Assembly (NCBI GenBank): GCA_037957365.1 | Contig: JARHVA010004908.1 | Location: 355,501 to 419,500, forward strand | Source of the DNA: Torreya grandis | Taxonomy: Eukaryota; Streptophyta; Pinopsida; Cupressales; Taxaceae | DNA: 64,000 nucleotides | Direction: 5' to 3' | Part shown: piece after piece, positions 23,944-34,968 of the stretch | Layout: the number at the start of each line of letters is the position of its first letter | Position numbering within the stretch: position 1 is the stretch's first letter | The notes under the pieces: model-generated | Databases searched by the model: none | Told to the model about the DNA's origin: nothing | Seen by the model: only the letters and a program-made list of their open reading frames with translations | Translations under genes and position numbers: made by a program

Positions 23944-25878
23944 TCGAGTACTCATCCACTTGACATTTACCTTGAGCTCATCCCTGGAGCAATACCCATC
24001 CTCTTAGTCCTCATTCCTTTCAACCCTACTCCCCTTAACAAATCCTCTATAACCCTTTTATACAGTATGGATGCTTTGTCCTAATAAAAGGGAGCCCTTG
24101 AACTTCTATAGTCTTGTCCATGACTCACATTTCTGTCAAAAAATAATAAATCAAGATGTCAAAATATCCAAGGTCACCAACTCAAATTAAAAAAAAAATA
24201 GACTGCTCCCTTGAAGGATAGTTATACTATCATTGTTGTAGCTAATAGACTACTCCCTCAAAGGACAGCTATTCAAAGCCCTTATATATAAAGTAAAAAT
24301 ATAGACCACTCCCTCGAAGGATGGATATGACTAAATCTTTCTATACACAAAATTATCTCTGAAGCTTCCTGCATCGATCAGCTTCACAACATGACCACAA
24401 AGCAAGACATCATCCCCTCGCAGACTTCCCGCATTAATCAGTCTGCCTTCAAAAAAAAAACTGATCATGGACTTGGCTTATACTTGTCCCAAGGTCTCCT
24501 CTGAAAAGAGGCAAAGTTATCTCTGCTCTAAAAAGGGTTACCCTCTTCTCACATATCACATCACCTACTCAAAGGATTTCGAGCTCATTTTAAATATCAA
24601 AGTGATTCGATTACCTCTCTAACACAATCAATGGTCAACGACATAAGGCATGAACAGGGATTTTATTCTAACAACCTCTATCCATGCCATCATTTTGGTC
24701 CTTGTCAATGAAAGAGCAATATGCCTTTCACTTTCTGCCCATACACTTTGGTCACACCCAAACCAAACCAACCCACACATTTTCAGACTACCAACATGAC
24801 ATAGTCCATTTCACATAGTTTATGTGGACAACAATACACATGGAAACTATCGACCACTCAATTTATGTTAAGCATAAACCATTGCTTGCTGAAGCATAAA
24901 TAGACTCAATTCTTTTTTTAGCATACACCCATCACGAATATGGAAAATTTCTAGGGATGAAAGACCACTTGACCAATGTTGCAAAATACACCATCACACA
25001 ATATGGAAAAGGCTGCAACATCATCTTCTCCTCATCATTTCATCATGACCAAAACCAATCATCAATCATTTTGACCATTCATCTAAACTACATTGGTCTG
25101 AGGCCCTAAGACTGGGGCTATATAGGCAGCACTCAGTTGACACGATGTCCTCTGGGGTTAGCTCGACCACCCTCATTTGTTCATCTACCTGATGGACAAA
25201 CCTTCTTTTCTCCTATTCACCATGACTTGACCTCGACCAAGACCAATCCATACCTTTGACCCTCTTCTTCCCTTTTCAAGAGAACTACATTGGCCTGAGG
25301 CCCTTCCCACAGGGGCTATGTAGGCAACACTCAGTGTTCTGAGGTTAGCTCAGCCACATTATTTCATCTGCCCATTCATTCGAACAATTATCTATCTCAG
25401 CCTCGTCTCGACCAACCACTTTGGGGATCATGCCTATCTCTTCTGACCCTGAACACTTCCAAGATGCCTTCGCCTTAGTTTTTTTTGCATGTATGCTACC
25501 CCACGACTGGCTAGAAAACTTGTGTGTAGATTATTTTTTACCCTCACAAGTACTACGATCGTAAGCCGGTTGATCCCCACTACTTGTGACATTTTTGTGT
25601 TTCCAGGTTCACTTCCTGAGCCTGGGATACCTGGAACACGATGACCATTAGAGCTACAGCTTAGATTGAATAACCTGATTAGCTACGACCAAATGCTGGG
25701 GCCCATTTATTTCAATTTTGGCACTCCTCGACCCTTGACACTATGACAATTTGACCTGACCATCTTGTGCAGTGGTATGCACACAATCACAACTATTGCA
25801 GCATTCACACTCACCATTTTTCATCCACTCTCTGTCAAATCAGCACCTAATTCTAGGTTCCCACAGGTAGACAACAAG
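23944..25878 (+). other. Element C non-coding 3' region with internal repeats
   Basis: About 1.9 kb after integrase without a sustained frame. Three similar units of about 50 bases occur at about 24199, 24246 and 24300 (tagactgctcccttgaagga, tagactactccctcaaagga, tagaccactccctcgaagga). Near 25088 and 25269 there is a longer direct repeat (actacattggtctgaggccc, actacattggcctgaggccc, each followed by ggggctat and taggca/caacactcag). Confidence 0.7.
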
Positions 25879-25893
25879 ACAAAAAGGGGCAAA
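25879..25893 (+). other. Polypurine tract of element C
   Basis: acaaaaaggggcaaa abuts the 3' LTR start at 25894, as expected for the plus-strand primer. Confidence 0.75.
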
Positions 25894-27146
25894 TGTAGAC
25901 ACCGAAATTGTGTCTACTCCCTTGGTCATCCTCTCCCATGCCTATTTAGCCCTTCTTGATCATTTTCCCATGAACCTTAACCCTGGAAGCATGTAAGAAT
26001 AGGTAGAAGGCTAAAATCAGCCTCTGTCCCCATTCTGCAGCCACCGATGTCAGTCACTATTCGGCTGACATCAGCGGTTTTACCGACATTGGTTACCCTT
26101 AAAACTGTGTCCATTAATATGTTTCCCAATTCATTATCCATTATCCATTTCCCAATCAGTTGTCCAATCCATTATTAGACCTTCTTTCAAGATGTTCTCA
26201 AATCAGACCCTAGTCAGAACAATCAGCGAATACTCACTCAGTGAATCCACTAAAAAAATATATCTCTCTCTCAGGCATAGGAACTCTACTTTAGTCACCT
26301 TGCTGGAGGTCTCCTACATCGAATATCTATAACTAGTCTGCAACACACCATCAATAATCAATCTACAACCATGTCTCCTACTCTCTCTTCAACAGGCAAT
26401 AGGTAAGCAATTCTTCTATGCTTTCATTTTGTTTTCTAGTTATTGCTTTTAAGTGATATCACCACCCAGATTTAGACTATCAGACCATAGACCAGATTTG
26501 ACTTCCTCCTGAAAAGGCTGAGAGGCCTTCCTATATCCAAACATATAATCTGTCTATTGTCCTTGCAACTCTACCCAGACCCCTGCACAAACCATTAAAA
26601 CAGACTTAAACTCTTTTAGATCATTCTACAACCCTGAACCCAGTCCAAAACTTGCCCAGACCTCGTCCCCAGATTAGTGCCTCGACCAATGCCAGTCATT
26701 TCCCCCATCGACATCGGCAGACTAATCGACGTCGACATACTTTACCAACTGACGTCGGTAGAATAACCGATGCCGGCAACTGTGCAAAGTAGTTTTTTTC
26801 ATATCAGGTATGCATTTGCTTTTTTATTTCTTTCATTCTATCCTTCATCATTTCTATTTCTGTCAAATATTCTATTTTTAATAGTGGACTATCATCCTCT
26901 AAGAAGTCTTTGCGCTTCTAGGACCAAGATTTCGCTTGGCAGTCCACTTTCTTGTCATCTAATGTTTTTCATGTTTTAGTCCTTTTCTCTTTTAGGTGTC
27001 ATCCTCCACAACCAATGAGGAGTTCCTGCTATCGTCTGAATCTGGTGCACAAGTCCACAATCTGGGTATGTACAAACCCTCGTCTATTCTTTTTAGTTTC
27101 TCATTTTCCTTTCTTGAATGTGAAAAGTGAATCTTGTTTAGAAACA
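25894..27146 (+). repeat. Element C 3' LTR
   Basis: Pairs with 13566-14822 end to end. It keeps the GACGTC-type palindromes at 26040-26095 and 26690-26785. It ends GTTTAGAAACA, followed by the duplicated target taggc and the resumed gag of B. Confidence 0.92.
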
Positions 27147-27151
27147 TAGGC

Positions 27152-27715
27152 TATTACACAAATGAGATGATGAACTATTTTCAAAATGTAGACAACCAAA
27201 TAGTTGCTCAATCTCAGATCTTCAAGCCTTTAATGCAACCCATCACGAGTAGCAATCACAGTCAGCCTGATTCTACTCTCATTAATCATATGGAAGGGGA
27301 ATTTTACTTAGTTAATTATGTGGGCACTGTGGACAATCAGGTTGATTGTGTTGTAGCTAACATGAGGTTCAAAAGAAGAGCAGTGACAAAATCCCAGGCT
27401 ACCACTCAGGTAGTAGTAATGCCTCCTCCATTGCACTCTAATTTAAGGTCCCCAAACTTTAAGTAGCCATCTATACCTTCAGCGCCTCAGCCTACAGCAC
27501 TAGTCAGGATTAACCCAAAGGAAAACATGAATGGAAGCAGACCTCAAATCAATATAGTGGACCAGATGAAGAAGCTACATATGAATATCTCTTTATGGGA
27601 TTCATTGTCTCTTCCAGGCCAAAAGGATGTATTAAAGAAGGAATTACAGGAGCTAGATCAACAAGCTACCCCGGCAAACACTGATAATGTCTTAATGACC
27701 AATGGATAGCCTTCC
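27152..27715 (+). pseudogene. gag: Element B gag, C-terminal part
   Basis: Resumes in one frame directly after element C (YYTNEMMNYFQNVDNQ), with a stop at about 27464, then NGSRPQINIVDQMKKLHMNI and SLWDSLSLPGQKDVL before the protease. Element F has the matching SLWDILHMPSQQELL, which confirms the lineage. No zinc knuckle is visible. The frame is offset from the N-terminal part across the C insertion, so a small indel occurred before or at insertion. Confidence 0.75.
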
Positions 27716-27739
27716 ACTTTAGGTTAGGTAAAGCAAGAA

Positions 27740-28213
27740 GTGAAAACTCCCCCTTTCTATGTATCCTTGGTTATTGGGGATTTCTTGGTACACAACTTCA
27801 TAATTGATAGTGGAGCTAGCACCTCAGTAATGCCCAAGTGTATTGCTGACAAGATGAGATTGAATTATGAACAAATGAACAAAGGAGTCCTGCAGCTAGA
27901 TGGGACACCTGCAAAAATAGTTGTAATTGTGAAGGGTTTAGGCCTAACATTTCATGCTTGCCCAACCTTCTCAATTCCCCATGATATAGTGGTAGCAGAC
28001 GTTCCTCTGTATTTCACAATTTTCTTGTTCAAGGACTTCACATCGAAGATAGGTGGCTATCTAGGGTTGAATTGGTCATATCTAGTTTTTAGAACCATGT
28101 ATGGGACCAAGGTGAAAATCAAGTCTAATCCACTCTACAAGGACCATCTAGAACCATACACGCACAAGGTAGTGAATGTTAGTTACACCATCATTGACCC
28201 AGAAGAGTCCTAG
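27740..28213 (+). pseudogene. Element B retropepsin
   Basis: Open for 157 codons. The active-site segment FIIDSGASTSVMPK (Asp intact) is at about 27800-27842; substrate-side and C-terminal parts follow (LGLTFHACPTFSIPHDIVVA, YLGLNWSYLVFRTMYGTKV). Element F has the same domain with His replacing the catalytic Asp, and E keeps only the last part, from NWSYMVF on. It would process Gag-Pol. Confidence 0.88.
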
Positions 28214-28404
28214 ACAGACTAATCTTTGTCTTCTGCTCTTGAAGGAGTCACAGACTTACTCTTAGATGAGTGGGGAAATGATAATTTCGAGCATGATCCA
28301 TACAAGTTTATTGAGGAGGTAGACCTTGGATTCTAATGCATGCATGAAGAAGGCACTTTCATGCCTAATATAGTGAAAGCATGCAAAGAAGATCTTAGCT
28401 TATG

Positions 28405-28957
28405 GTAGCTGTATTTTGACAGCTCTAGAAGAAAAATAGGCACTGGTGGTGGAGCAATGCTGGTTTCCCCTTCCAAGGAAAGGTACTTTTTAGCCTTTCA
28501 TTTCTAGTTTTCTTGCACCAGTAATGTTGTAGAATATGAGTCTTTGATCCATGGGTTGAAATGGGCAAGGAAAAGGGGGATTAGAGAGTTACAGGTCCTA
28601 GGAGACAGTGAACTAATTGTGAATCAAGTAAGAGGCCTGAATCTAACCAAGAACTCCTTGCTCAAGTCGTACAAACATAGAGTTTGGGACTTGGTGGAAG
28701 ATTTTATTGCCTTTAACATTTCCTCTATTCCCAGGGAGTGCAACAAACAGGCTGATAGGCTGGAAGCAATTGGCACCCAGTTTGATGTTTCGAAAGAAAT
28801 AAGTAGAGAATGTGGTTCACACCACTTGAAAGTGGTGGTTCAGCCTTCAATCCTAAACAATGTTGTAAATTGGAAAGTCTTCAAAAGTGACCAGCAAATA
28901 GCTTTCTTCCTACAGGAAGAAGCTAAGTTTGTAGCACACAATCAGGCAAAGTTGTAG
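28405..28957 (+). pseudogene. Element B extra RNase H, placed before RT
   Basis: LYFDSSRRKIGTGGGAMLV (Asp), NVVEYESLIHGLKWARK (Glu), LQVLGDSELIVNQVRG (Asp) and ECNKQADRLEAIG (Asp) carry all four RNase HI acids in order. The domain resembles the second RNase H of element C, yet lies between protease and RT, and about 85-100 codons separate it from the RT. The RT-linked RNase H is also present downstream (30126-30420), so this is a true second copy. Element E shows the same order, so it is not a one-off rearrangement. Confidence 0.88.
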
Positions 28958-28984
28958 CAGCAATACGACAATCAGATTATTTAG

Positions 28985-29185
28985 TTGAGGAATAATAAAC
29001 TCCCTAAGGGTCTGGTCATGCTTGAGAGCATCTTCAATAGAGATGATCAATTAAGAAATGACAAAGCATGCATCACAACCAAAGAAGAGAATTACGAGAG
29101 AGTCGAGATCTTCAAGGGCAAACTGCTTGCACTTGGAAAAGTCTACACGGTTCAAGAAAGGCAAGCTTTCATTCTATTGTGTTAG
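28985..29185 (+). pseudogene. Element B linker before RT
   Basis: Same frame as the flanking domains: LPKGLVMLESIFNRDDQL and FKGKLLALGKVYTVQERQ. Element E has recognisable counterparts (LPKGIVTLESIFNEYD, FKGKLLALGKVCTSQ), so the linker is conserved in the lineage although no named domain is seen. The similarity stops just before the RT start at EFVDVFAWDYSDL. Confidence 0.65.
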
Positions 29186-30125
29186 GAATTTGTAGATGTT
29201 TTTGCATGGGATTATAGTGACTTGAAGGGTTTTGACCCAAGGCTTGCCCAACACACCATTGAATTAGAGGAAGGTGCCAGACCAGTCACTCAAAAGCAAA
29301 GGCCTGTCAATCCTGCAATTGAGCCCCTCATGCAAAGGGAATTGGCCAAATTGATTGAGTCTGGAATTATATTTCCAATCAAACATTCCTCATGGCTAGC
29401 CAACCCTATTCTTGTTAGAAACAATAATGGGGAGATCAGGTTGTTTGTCGACTTCAGAGACCTTAAGAAAGTCTCTCTAAAAGATCATTACCCCCTTCCA
29501 AACATGGAGTGGATCCTCTAGAAGGTAACTGGTAGTGAGCATTTTTCCCTTTAGATGGTTATTCAGGGTATAATCAGATTCTAGTGCAAGGCTATGACTA
29601 GCACAAAATAGCCTTCACCACTAAATGGGGAACATTTGCCTACAAGAAGATGTAATTTAGGCTATCCAATGTTAGTGTCACCTTTCAATGGGCCATGGAC
29701 ATGGCTTTTGGAGGCTTGATAAACAACAATGTGCTAGTCTACCTTGATGACGTGATGGTATTCTCAAAGGAAGCAAGCCAACACATAGAGCACCTCAGGA
29801 AAATTTTTGAAAGGTGTAGGGAGTTTGGTATCTCTCTTAATCCAAAGAAGTGCATGTTTGTTATTCATGAATGGAAGCTCCTTGGCCACATTGTGTCTAA
29901 GGAGGGTTTATTTATTGACCCTGAGAGAGTTTGTTCTATCCTAGAGATGTTCCTCCCAAAGCACAAGAAAGGCTTGCAAAATTTCTTTGGCAGGATAAAC
30001 TTCATTCAGAGGTTCATTTTTAATTTTGCAGAGATTGTCAAGCCACTCACCACTATGCTGAAGAAGGGTGAGGAATTCAAATGGATAGCTAAAAGGAAAG
30101 ACAGCTTTGAGGCCATCAAATAGGC
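29186..30125 (+). pseudogene. Element B reverse transcriptase
   Basis: FAWDYSDLKGFDPRLAQHTI, then GIIFPIKHSSWLANPILVR, IRLFVDFRDLKKVS, HYPLPNMEWIL, and, after a one-base frame change near 29550, LDGYSGYNQILV (first catalytic Asp), AFTTKWGTFAYKK and VLVYLDDVMVFSK (YLDD at 29740-29751). The C-terminal part has LNPKKCMFVI and KLLGHIVSKEGL. Several point stops are present, but both catalytic blocks remain. Confidence 0.92.
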
Positions 30126-30560
30126 CATAACCCAGGCTCCCACTTTGATCAGCCTAGACTTTAGCAAGGACTTTAACCTCTATACTTTCATCAATGAGGA
30201 GGTGATATCCGCCATGCTTACCCAAGCTAACAATGATAACCTCAAATAGCCACTTGCCTTTTTTAGCCAAGGATTAGAAGATTTTGAAGTTAGGTACACG
30301 TATGTAGAGAAGCAAGTCTTGGCAATGGTGAGGACCTTGAAGAAATTCAGGCATATGTTGTCTAACAACAAGATTCACCTTATGGTCCCACATCCTAGTG
30401 TCAAGGATTTCTTGACCAATTGAGACCTAAATGAGAAGAGGGTAGGGTGGATAACCAAAGTGATGGAGTATGACGTAGACATCAAGATCACCAAGCTAGT
30501 GAGAGGAAGAGGCCTGTGCAAATAGCTGGCTACAAACTTAAAGCAAAAAGGGAGAGATAG
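30126..30560 (+). pseudogene. Element B RT-linked RNase H
   Basis: FNLYTFINEEVISAMLTQ, LAFFSQGLEDFEVRYTYVEK and NNKIHLMVPHPSVKDFL, then KRVGWITKVMEYDVDIK. As in C, the usual LY.D Asp appears replaced (LYTFI), although similar plant sequences need checking. Stops at 30247, 30421 and 30523 interrupt it. Its presence proves that the RNase H at 28405 is additional. Confidence 0.8.
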
Positions 30561-30599
30561 CTTATTAATTCATGATGCAGCCACAACAGAGGAACTAGT

Positions 30600-31860
30600 T
30601 GTCATAAAGGATTAGATGCAGGACATGAAGCATTTCCTTATCATGGGTGAATGTCTACAGGGTCTTGATAAGACTGAAATAAGGTATTTTAAGCTCTAGT
30701 CCCTTCTTTATGTTCTGATTGATGATGTATTGTTTAGGAGGGATTTCTCTAGGGTCCTCCTAAGGTGCATTGACCCAAACGAGACTGATAAGGTATTAGT
30801 CAAGTTCCATGATGGACCAGCGGGTGGTCACTTTGCCCTTAGGGCTACACCAGTAAAGATAATGAGAGATGGCTATTTTTGGCCTACTCTTTTCAAAGAC
30901 ACCCATGCCTAGGTAAGAAAGTGTCAGAAGTGTACACTTTTGATGAAAAGCAGTGATTGGCTGCCCTGCCTCTACAACCCATTCATGTTGAGCAAACATT
31001 CATGCAGTGGGGCCTAGACTTCATAGGGATGATCAATCCTCCCTTTGGTATTGGACACAAATGGGTCCTGACTACTATGGATTATTTCACTAGGTGGGTG
31101 GAGGCCATTGCTTTGAAAGAGGCAAATGAAAGCGCAGTCCTAGAGTTCTATGAAGACCTAGTGACAAGGTTTGGGGTCCCATCCACCATAATCTCATATA
31201 ACACCTTGGCTTTTTTGGGAACCAAAACTAGTGAATGGGTGATAAGGTATGGTATATACCTCAGCACTTCATCAAATTACTACCCGTAGGGGAATGGGCT
31301 AGCTGAGTCCACCGACAAGAATCTGATCAGAAATATAAATAGGACCATGGAAGAAAATTAGAGAACTTGGCATGCGAAGCTGATGACAGCTCTATGGACT
31401 GACCGAATCACTCTAAAGAGATCAATCAGAAATTCTCCATATACGCTCGTATATGGAAGGGAAGCTAGGATTCCCATCTCACTTGAACTGCCAGCATTAG
31501 ATCTTACCCATCAACTATAGTTAGAAGAAGGAACCAGCATGGAAGTCAGACTGTGTGAGCTAATGGAGCTCTAAGAGATAAGGGATCGTGTCATGGCTGC
31601 TATGTCTAGTCGCTAGTAGAAAATAAAGAGACACTTTGACAATAAATCTTCATCAAAAGACTTCTCTAAAGGAGACATTATTTTGAAATGGGATGGAGAC
31701 AGAGCTAAGCCTAGAAAGCATGCAAAATTTGACACCCTGTGGAGTGGTCCTTACATGATCACTCAGTGCAAGTAGCATAATGCATTCCAACTTTCTAAGT
31801 TGGACAGTGAAGAACTACATTTCCCAATTAACAGGATACATCTGAAGCATTGCCACTAAA
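30600..31860 (+). pseudogene. Element B integrase
   Basis: The HHCC module is VKFHDGPAGGHFALRATPVK to VRKCQKCTLL. A frame change near 30950 leads into the core: WGLDFIGMIN (first Asp), TIISYNTLAFLG (31185-31220) and NGLAESTDKNLI (Glu intact). The second catalytic Asp is Tyr (codon 31197-31199, TAT); in E the same place reads TIISDNALAF, so B lost it by one base change. The C-terminal part ends LWSGPYMITQCK and INRIHLKHCH at 31858, with several stops. Confidence 0.9.
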
Positions 31861-32112
31861 TTTTTGGTTTGGCTGTACATAGTTTCCCTTGTTTTCTTTC
31901 TTATTTTCCCTAAGTGCAGTTACACAGTTAGTTGTTTTTAGCCTTGTGTGTTTCCTTTTACGTATGGGTTGAAAGCTTTGTGTTTGTTTCTTGAATCTTT
32001 TGGGGGCTGTTGCTAACTTTCATTATAGCTACATCTGACTTTGTGCCCAATGGAATGTAAGGCAACTAGGTTCTAAGCATAGAAGGCATGCTTCCCTTGT
32101 GAGTCGCCAATC
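31861..32112 (+). other. Element B 3' untranslated segment
   Basis: No coding. A purine-rich tttgggggctgttgct at about 31998 resembles a polypurine tract next to a TGTTG start, but the LTR homology starts at 32113, preceded by gtgagtcgccaatc. The true tract is therefore unclear. Confidence 0.5.
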
Positions 32113-33828
32113 TATTGACCAATTTTTGTTCCTGGCAAAATTTTGGTCAACTTCTCCCTTGCATTTTAGAACTAGTCATTTTCAGGCTGCAAGGTTTGTT
32201 TTCAAGTTCAACATGTCTAGTTCAGGCTTGGTTCAATACAGGAGGTTCATCGGCACTTGGTTTGTCCTTCGTCTAGTTCATTGGTTCAGCCTAGTTCATT
32301 AGTGGGTCTTGTTCAATGTTCATTGTCCTTGGCTGAAGGGGAGTCCAAGTCCAAATGCCTTAATGGAGGGCCGATACTTCAAATGGATCTGGGTAAGGTT
32401 AAAAAATTGTTTAAGTTCTTTCAAAAATTTGTTAAGTCTCAAATCAAGCAAAGTCAAGGCAAGGACCCAAACGGAATTTCTATGAACTTTTTATCTATGG
32501 GAAAAGTCCATGCACAAAAGCCCATGTTTCAAATTTTAAGGCTTGAGGCAAGCGGTGGCAATTTTTTGCAGACTTTTTGTCCATGGAAAATGTCTACAGA
32601 CAAAAGCCCATAGTTAAAGTTCTAAGGCTTGACAATGCAGAATTTACATAGAATTTTTGTCCACGAGTTAACAAAACACAAAGCCCATAGGATTTTTAAA
32701 GCCCACCAACAGTCTATAGAAGCTTTCCAATAGTCCACAGACCATCGAGGACTATCAAGCAGGCCCGAGGAGTGGTTAGTAGGCCATAGACCATTCAAGC
32801 AGGCCACGGTAAGGTTAAGACAGAGTCCACACACAAAAGACAAGGGTGCCCACTGAGAAGGATAAAGATAGCCTGAGAGACTAGTCTATGTAATCCATCA
32901 AAGATTACAAGGAGGAGCCCATGCACATACAAATTAAACAAGTCTATGGAAAACATATAGAGTGCTCGACAGGCAGTGAAGGCTAACAAGGGTGCCATGA
33001 AAAAGTTAGCAGGCCACAGGAAAGCCAACAGGGATGAGGATGTCCTATGTGGACATCAAGTTAAATGAAATAGAGGATAACGGTTTATCTTAAAATCAAT
33101 AGAATGATAACTTATCAGAAAAGAGCCAAAGTGAAGTGACCTACCAAGAAATTTTGCCCCATGGGCCAAGTAGGCAGATAAGACAAAATGAAAAAGGGAC
33201 AAAACAACAAGCATGGTCCCAACAGAATTATTGATGTCATCAATAATGTTCTTTTCACTTCCCAAGGAAGATGTGATATGCCACTTACAAGCAAAGTTCC
33301 AAAGAAGTCTCCTCTTTCCTTTTGATATAAGTTCACGACTTTATTCATTTGTAATCATCTTTTGAAAATTTTACAAGGCACAACCCTGCTAAAATTTTCA
33401 CCTAAATCAAATAAAGATAGCTTTTTACCTCTTCTTGGATGGATACTCTGTGTATGTTCTGAGTGTTTGATTTGTGTTTAGTCATTGTCTTCTAATGCTC
33501 TCACAGGTTCAAGTACCAACACACTAGCTATCCACAAAGTGCCATTTTCTACAGCTGACAGGAGGAGAGCTCTATTTGGAAATATAGAATAGAGGGAGTC
33601 ATTTACAGTATGTATTTCATAGCATCTTGGTGAGTCTCTGCTCCTGTATTTTCATAAGAACCTCCCTACCATTTTCTTACACCATGGTTTTCTGCCAAGT
33701 CTGAGTGTATGTATGTATTTGTCTGATTCAAGAGTGGGTGTGAGAAGATCATCATGTTTTGGTGTATCACCTCCCTAGAGTATTTTTTTTCCTTTATTTT
33801 CTTCTCCCTTTTCATCCCCAGTTTATAG

Positions 33829-33912
<84 letters not shown>

Positions 33913-34073
33913 CTGCCTGAAACAAACCTGATACATCAAAGGGAGCTAGCCCTTAACTAGAGACTCTCCTCTCCTGCTTCGCCATCCCACAGGTGAGAGA
34001 GGAGTTTCCATGTTGTGGAGAAAAGGCAGGAGTTTGACCTCCTTGCCGAGAGTGCAATTTTCTCGCGTCAACA
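32113..34073 (+). repeat. Element B 3' LTR
   Basis: 1,961 bp, pairs with 10314-12240. Starts TATTGACC and ends GTCAACA, followed by agaac. Retains the direct repeat (32490-32690) and a longer (TA)n run (33831-33906). Confidence 0.9.
33831..33906. repeat. (TA)n microsatellite in element B 3' LTR
   Basis: Uninterrupted TA run of about 76 bases, partner of the run at 12017-12075. Confidence 0.95.
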
Positions 34074-34078
34074 AGAAC

Positions 34079-34905
34079 TTATTAAGAAAAGTTTCTACCT
34101 CTCCATAATTGAATCATTTTATGGTTAGTTTACCCTTATACTTGCCTGAACCTATTTTCAATTTCCTTCAAATCAAATAAATTAGTTCATCCTCATTAAT
34201 ATCAGATGTGGCATCCTCTTTGGGTTGTTTACCTTGAAATTTCTTATTTGGATTCAATTATGTCTTTAATTTTGCTTACTTATTTAGTGGTATAACATCA
34301 TTATTCCTCATCACATAGGAAGTAAGGGTGCCATGTAATTGATTCATCTTTAATTGAGTAAGATCATGAATTTATTCTATAGTAAATAATTTTGGATCAA
34401 AATTAATGGATATATACCTTAATACCTTTTGAACTATAGTATCCTCTTCAAGGTTATCTCCAAAACTCTAATGATGTTCACAATATCATCAACTCTTTGT
34501 ATAAAAGATGTCACATAATATTTTTTCCTTCATCTTGAGACTTTTAAATTGCATTTTGTGAGTCTATAACTTATCAAGATTAACCTTTAAATATCCAATA
34601 TAAATGATCTAAATTTTATCCCATATCTCTTTAGAATAATTACAATGTATTACCTTGATGTATTTAGTCTTTCAAAGACCACAAGTGATAGCATTCATTA
34701 CCTTAGAATTATTTTCAAATAGATTCTTGTTTGTACCACTAGATGGAGGAGCAATAGGAGCAACATATCCATCCACAATAGATTGCCATACATAAAACCC
34801 TAGGGACATAATATATGTCCTCATCCTTGAACTCTAAAAATCATAATTGGATCCATTGAACATCAGTGCTTTCTTAGTAGAGAAACCTCCTTGATGACTA
34901 CCCAT
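34079..34905 (-). pseudogene. gag: Element A gag, N-terminal copia (UBN2-type) domain
   Basis: The minus strand starts MGSHQGGFSTKKALMFNGSN at 34905, soon after the primer site. Landmarks of plant copia gag follow: SLGFYVWQSIVDGY, KVMNAITCGL, SKEIWDKI, VQKVLRYISINFDPKL and LTQLKMNQLHGTLTSYVMR. About eight stops or frame changes interrupt it. It is cut at 34078 by element B, and the rest of gag continues at 10308 going down. Gag builds the particle; this is the only protein the element appears to encode. Confidence 0.88.
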
Positions 34906-34952
34906 AGTGTACCTTGGATCACCTTCAAGCTGTCAAGCTTTTACCAAAGGAC

Positions 34953-34968
34953 CTATTTTGATACCAAC
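34953..34968 (-). other. Primer-binding site of element A
   Basis: The minus strand reads gttggtatcaaaatag directly after the LTR end (CTAACA). The tggtatca core matches the initiator-methionine tRNA site used by plant copia elements. Downstream bases have diverged. Confidence 0.75.

Larger units (their letters stand above)
13566..27146 (+). mobile_element. Element C: complete-length Tat-like gypsy retrotransposon
   Basis: 13.6-kb plus-strand element inside B's gag. LTRs are 13566-14822 and 25894-27146 (TGTAGA...AAACA). A primer site, a leader of about 0.9 kb, gag, retropepsin, RT, RNase H, a second RNase H, integrase, a non-coding 3' region of nearly 2 kb and a polypurine tract are all present in order. 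The second RNase H between the RT-linked RNase H and integrase is the accepted mark of Tat-lineage elements. Pol keeps one frame from about 21657 to 23943 with point stops and one frameshift, making it the best preserved element here. The coding strand is visibly rich in C and poor in G compared with its surroundings. Confidence 0.92.
10314..34073 (+). mobile_element. Element B: gypsy LTR retrotransposon with a second RNase H before RT
   Basis: Plus-strand element inserted in A's gag and itself split by element C (13566-27146). LTRs are 10314-12240 and 32113-34073, starting TGTTGAC (TATTGAC in the second) and ending GTCAACA or a mutated form of it. Domain order is gag, retropepsin, extra RNase H, RT, RT-linked RNase H, integrase. 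Without C it would be about 10.2 kb. The reading shifts frame near 29550 and 30950 and has many in-frame stops. E and F are its relatives in this window. Confidence 0.9.
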
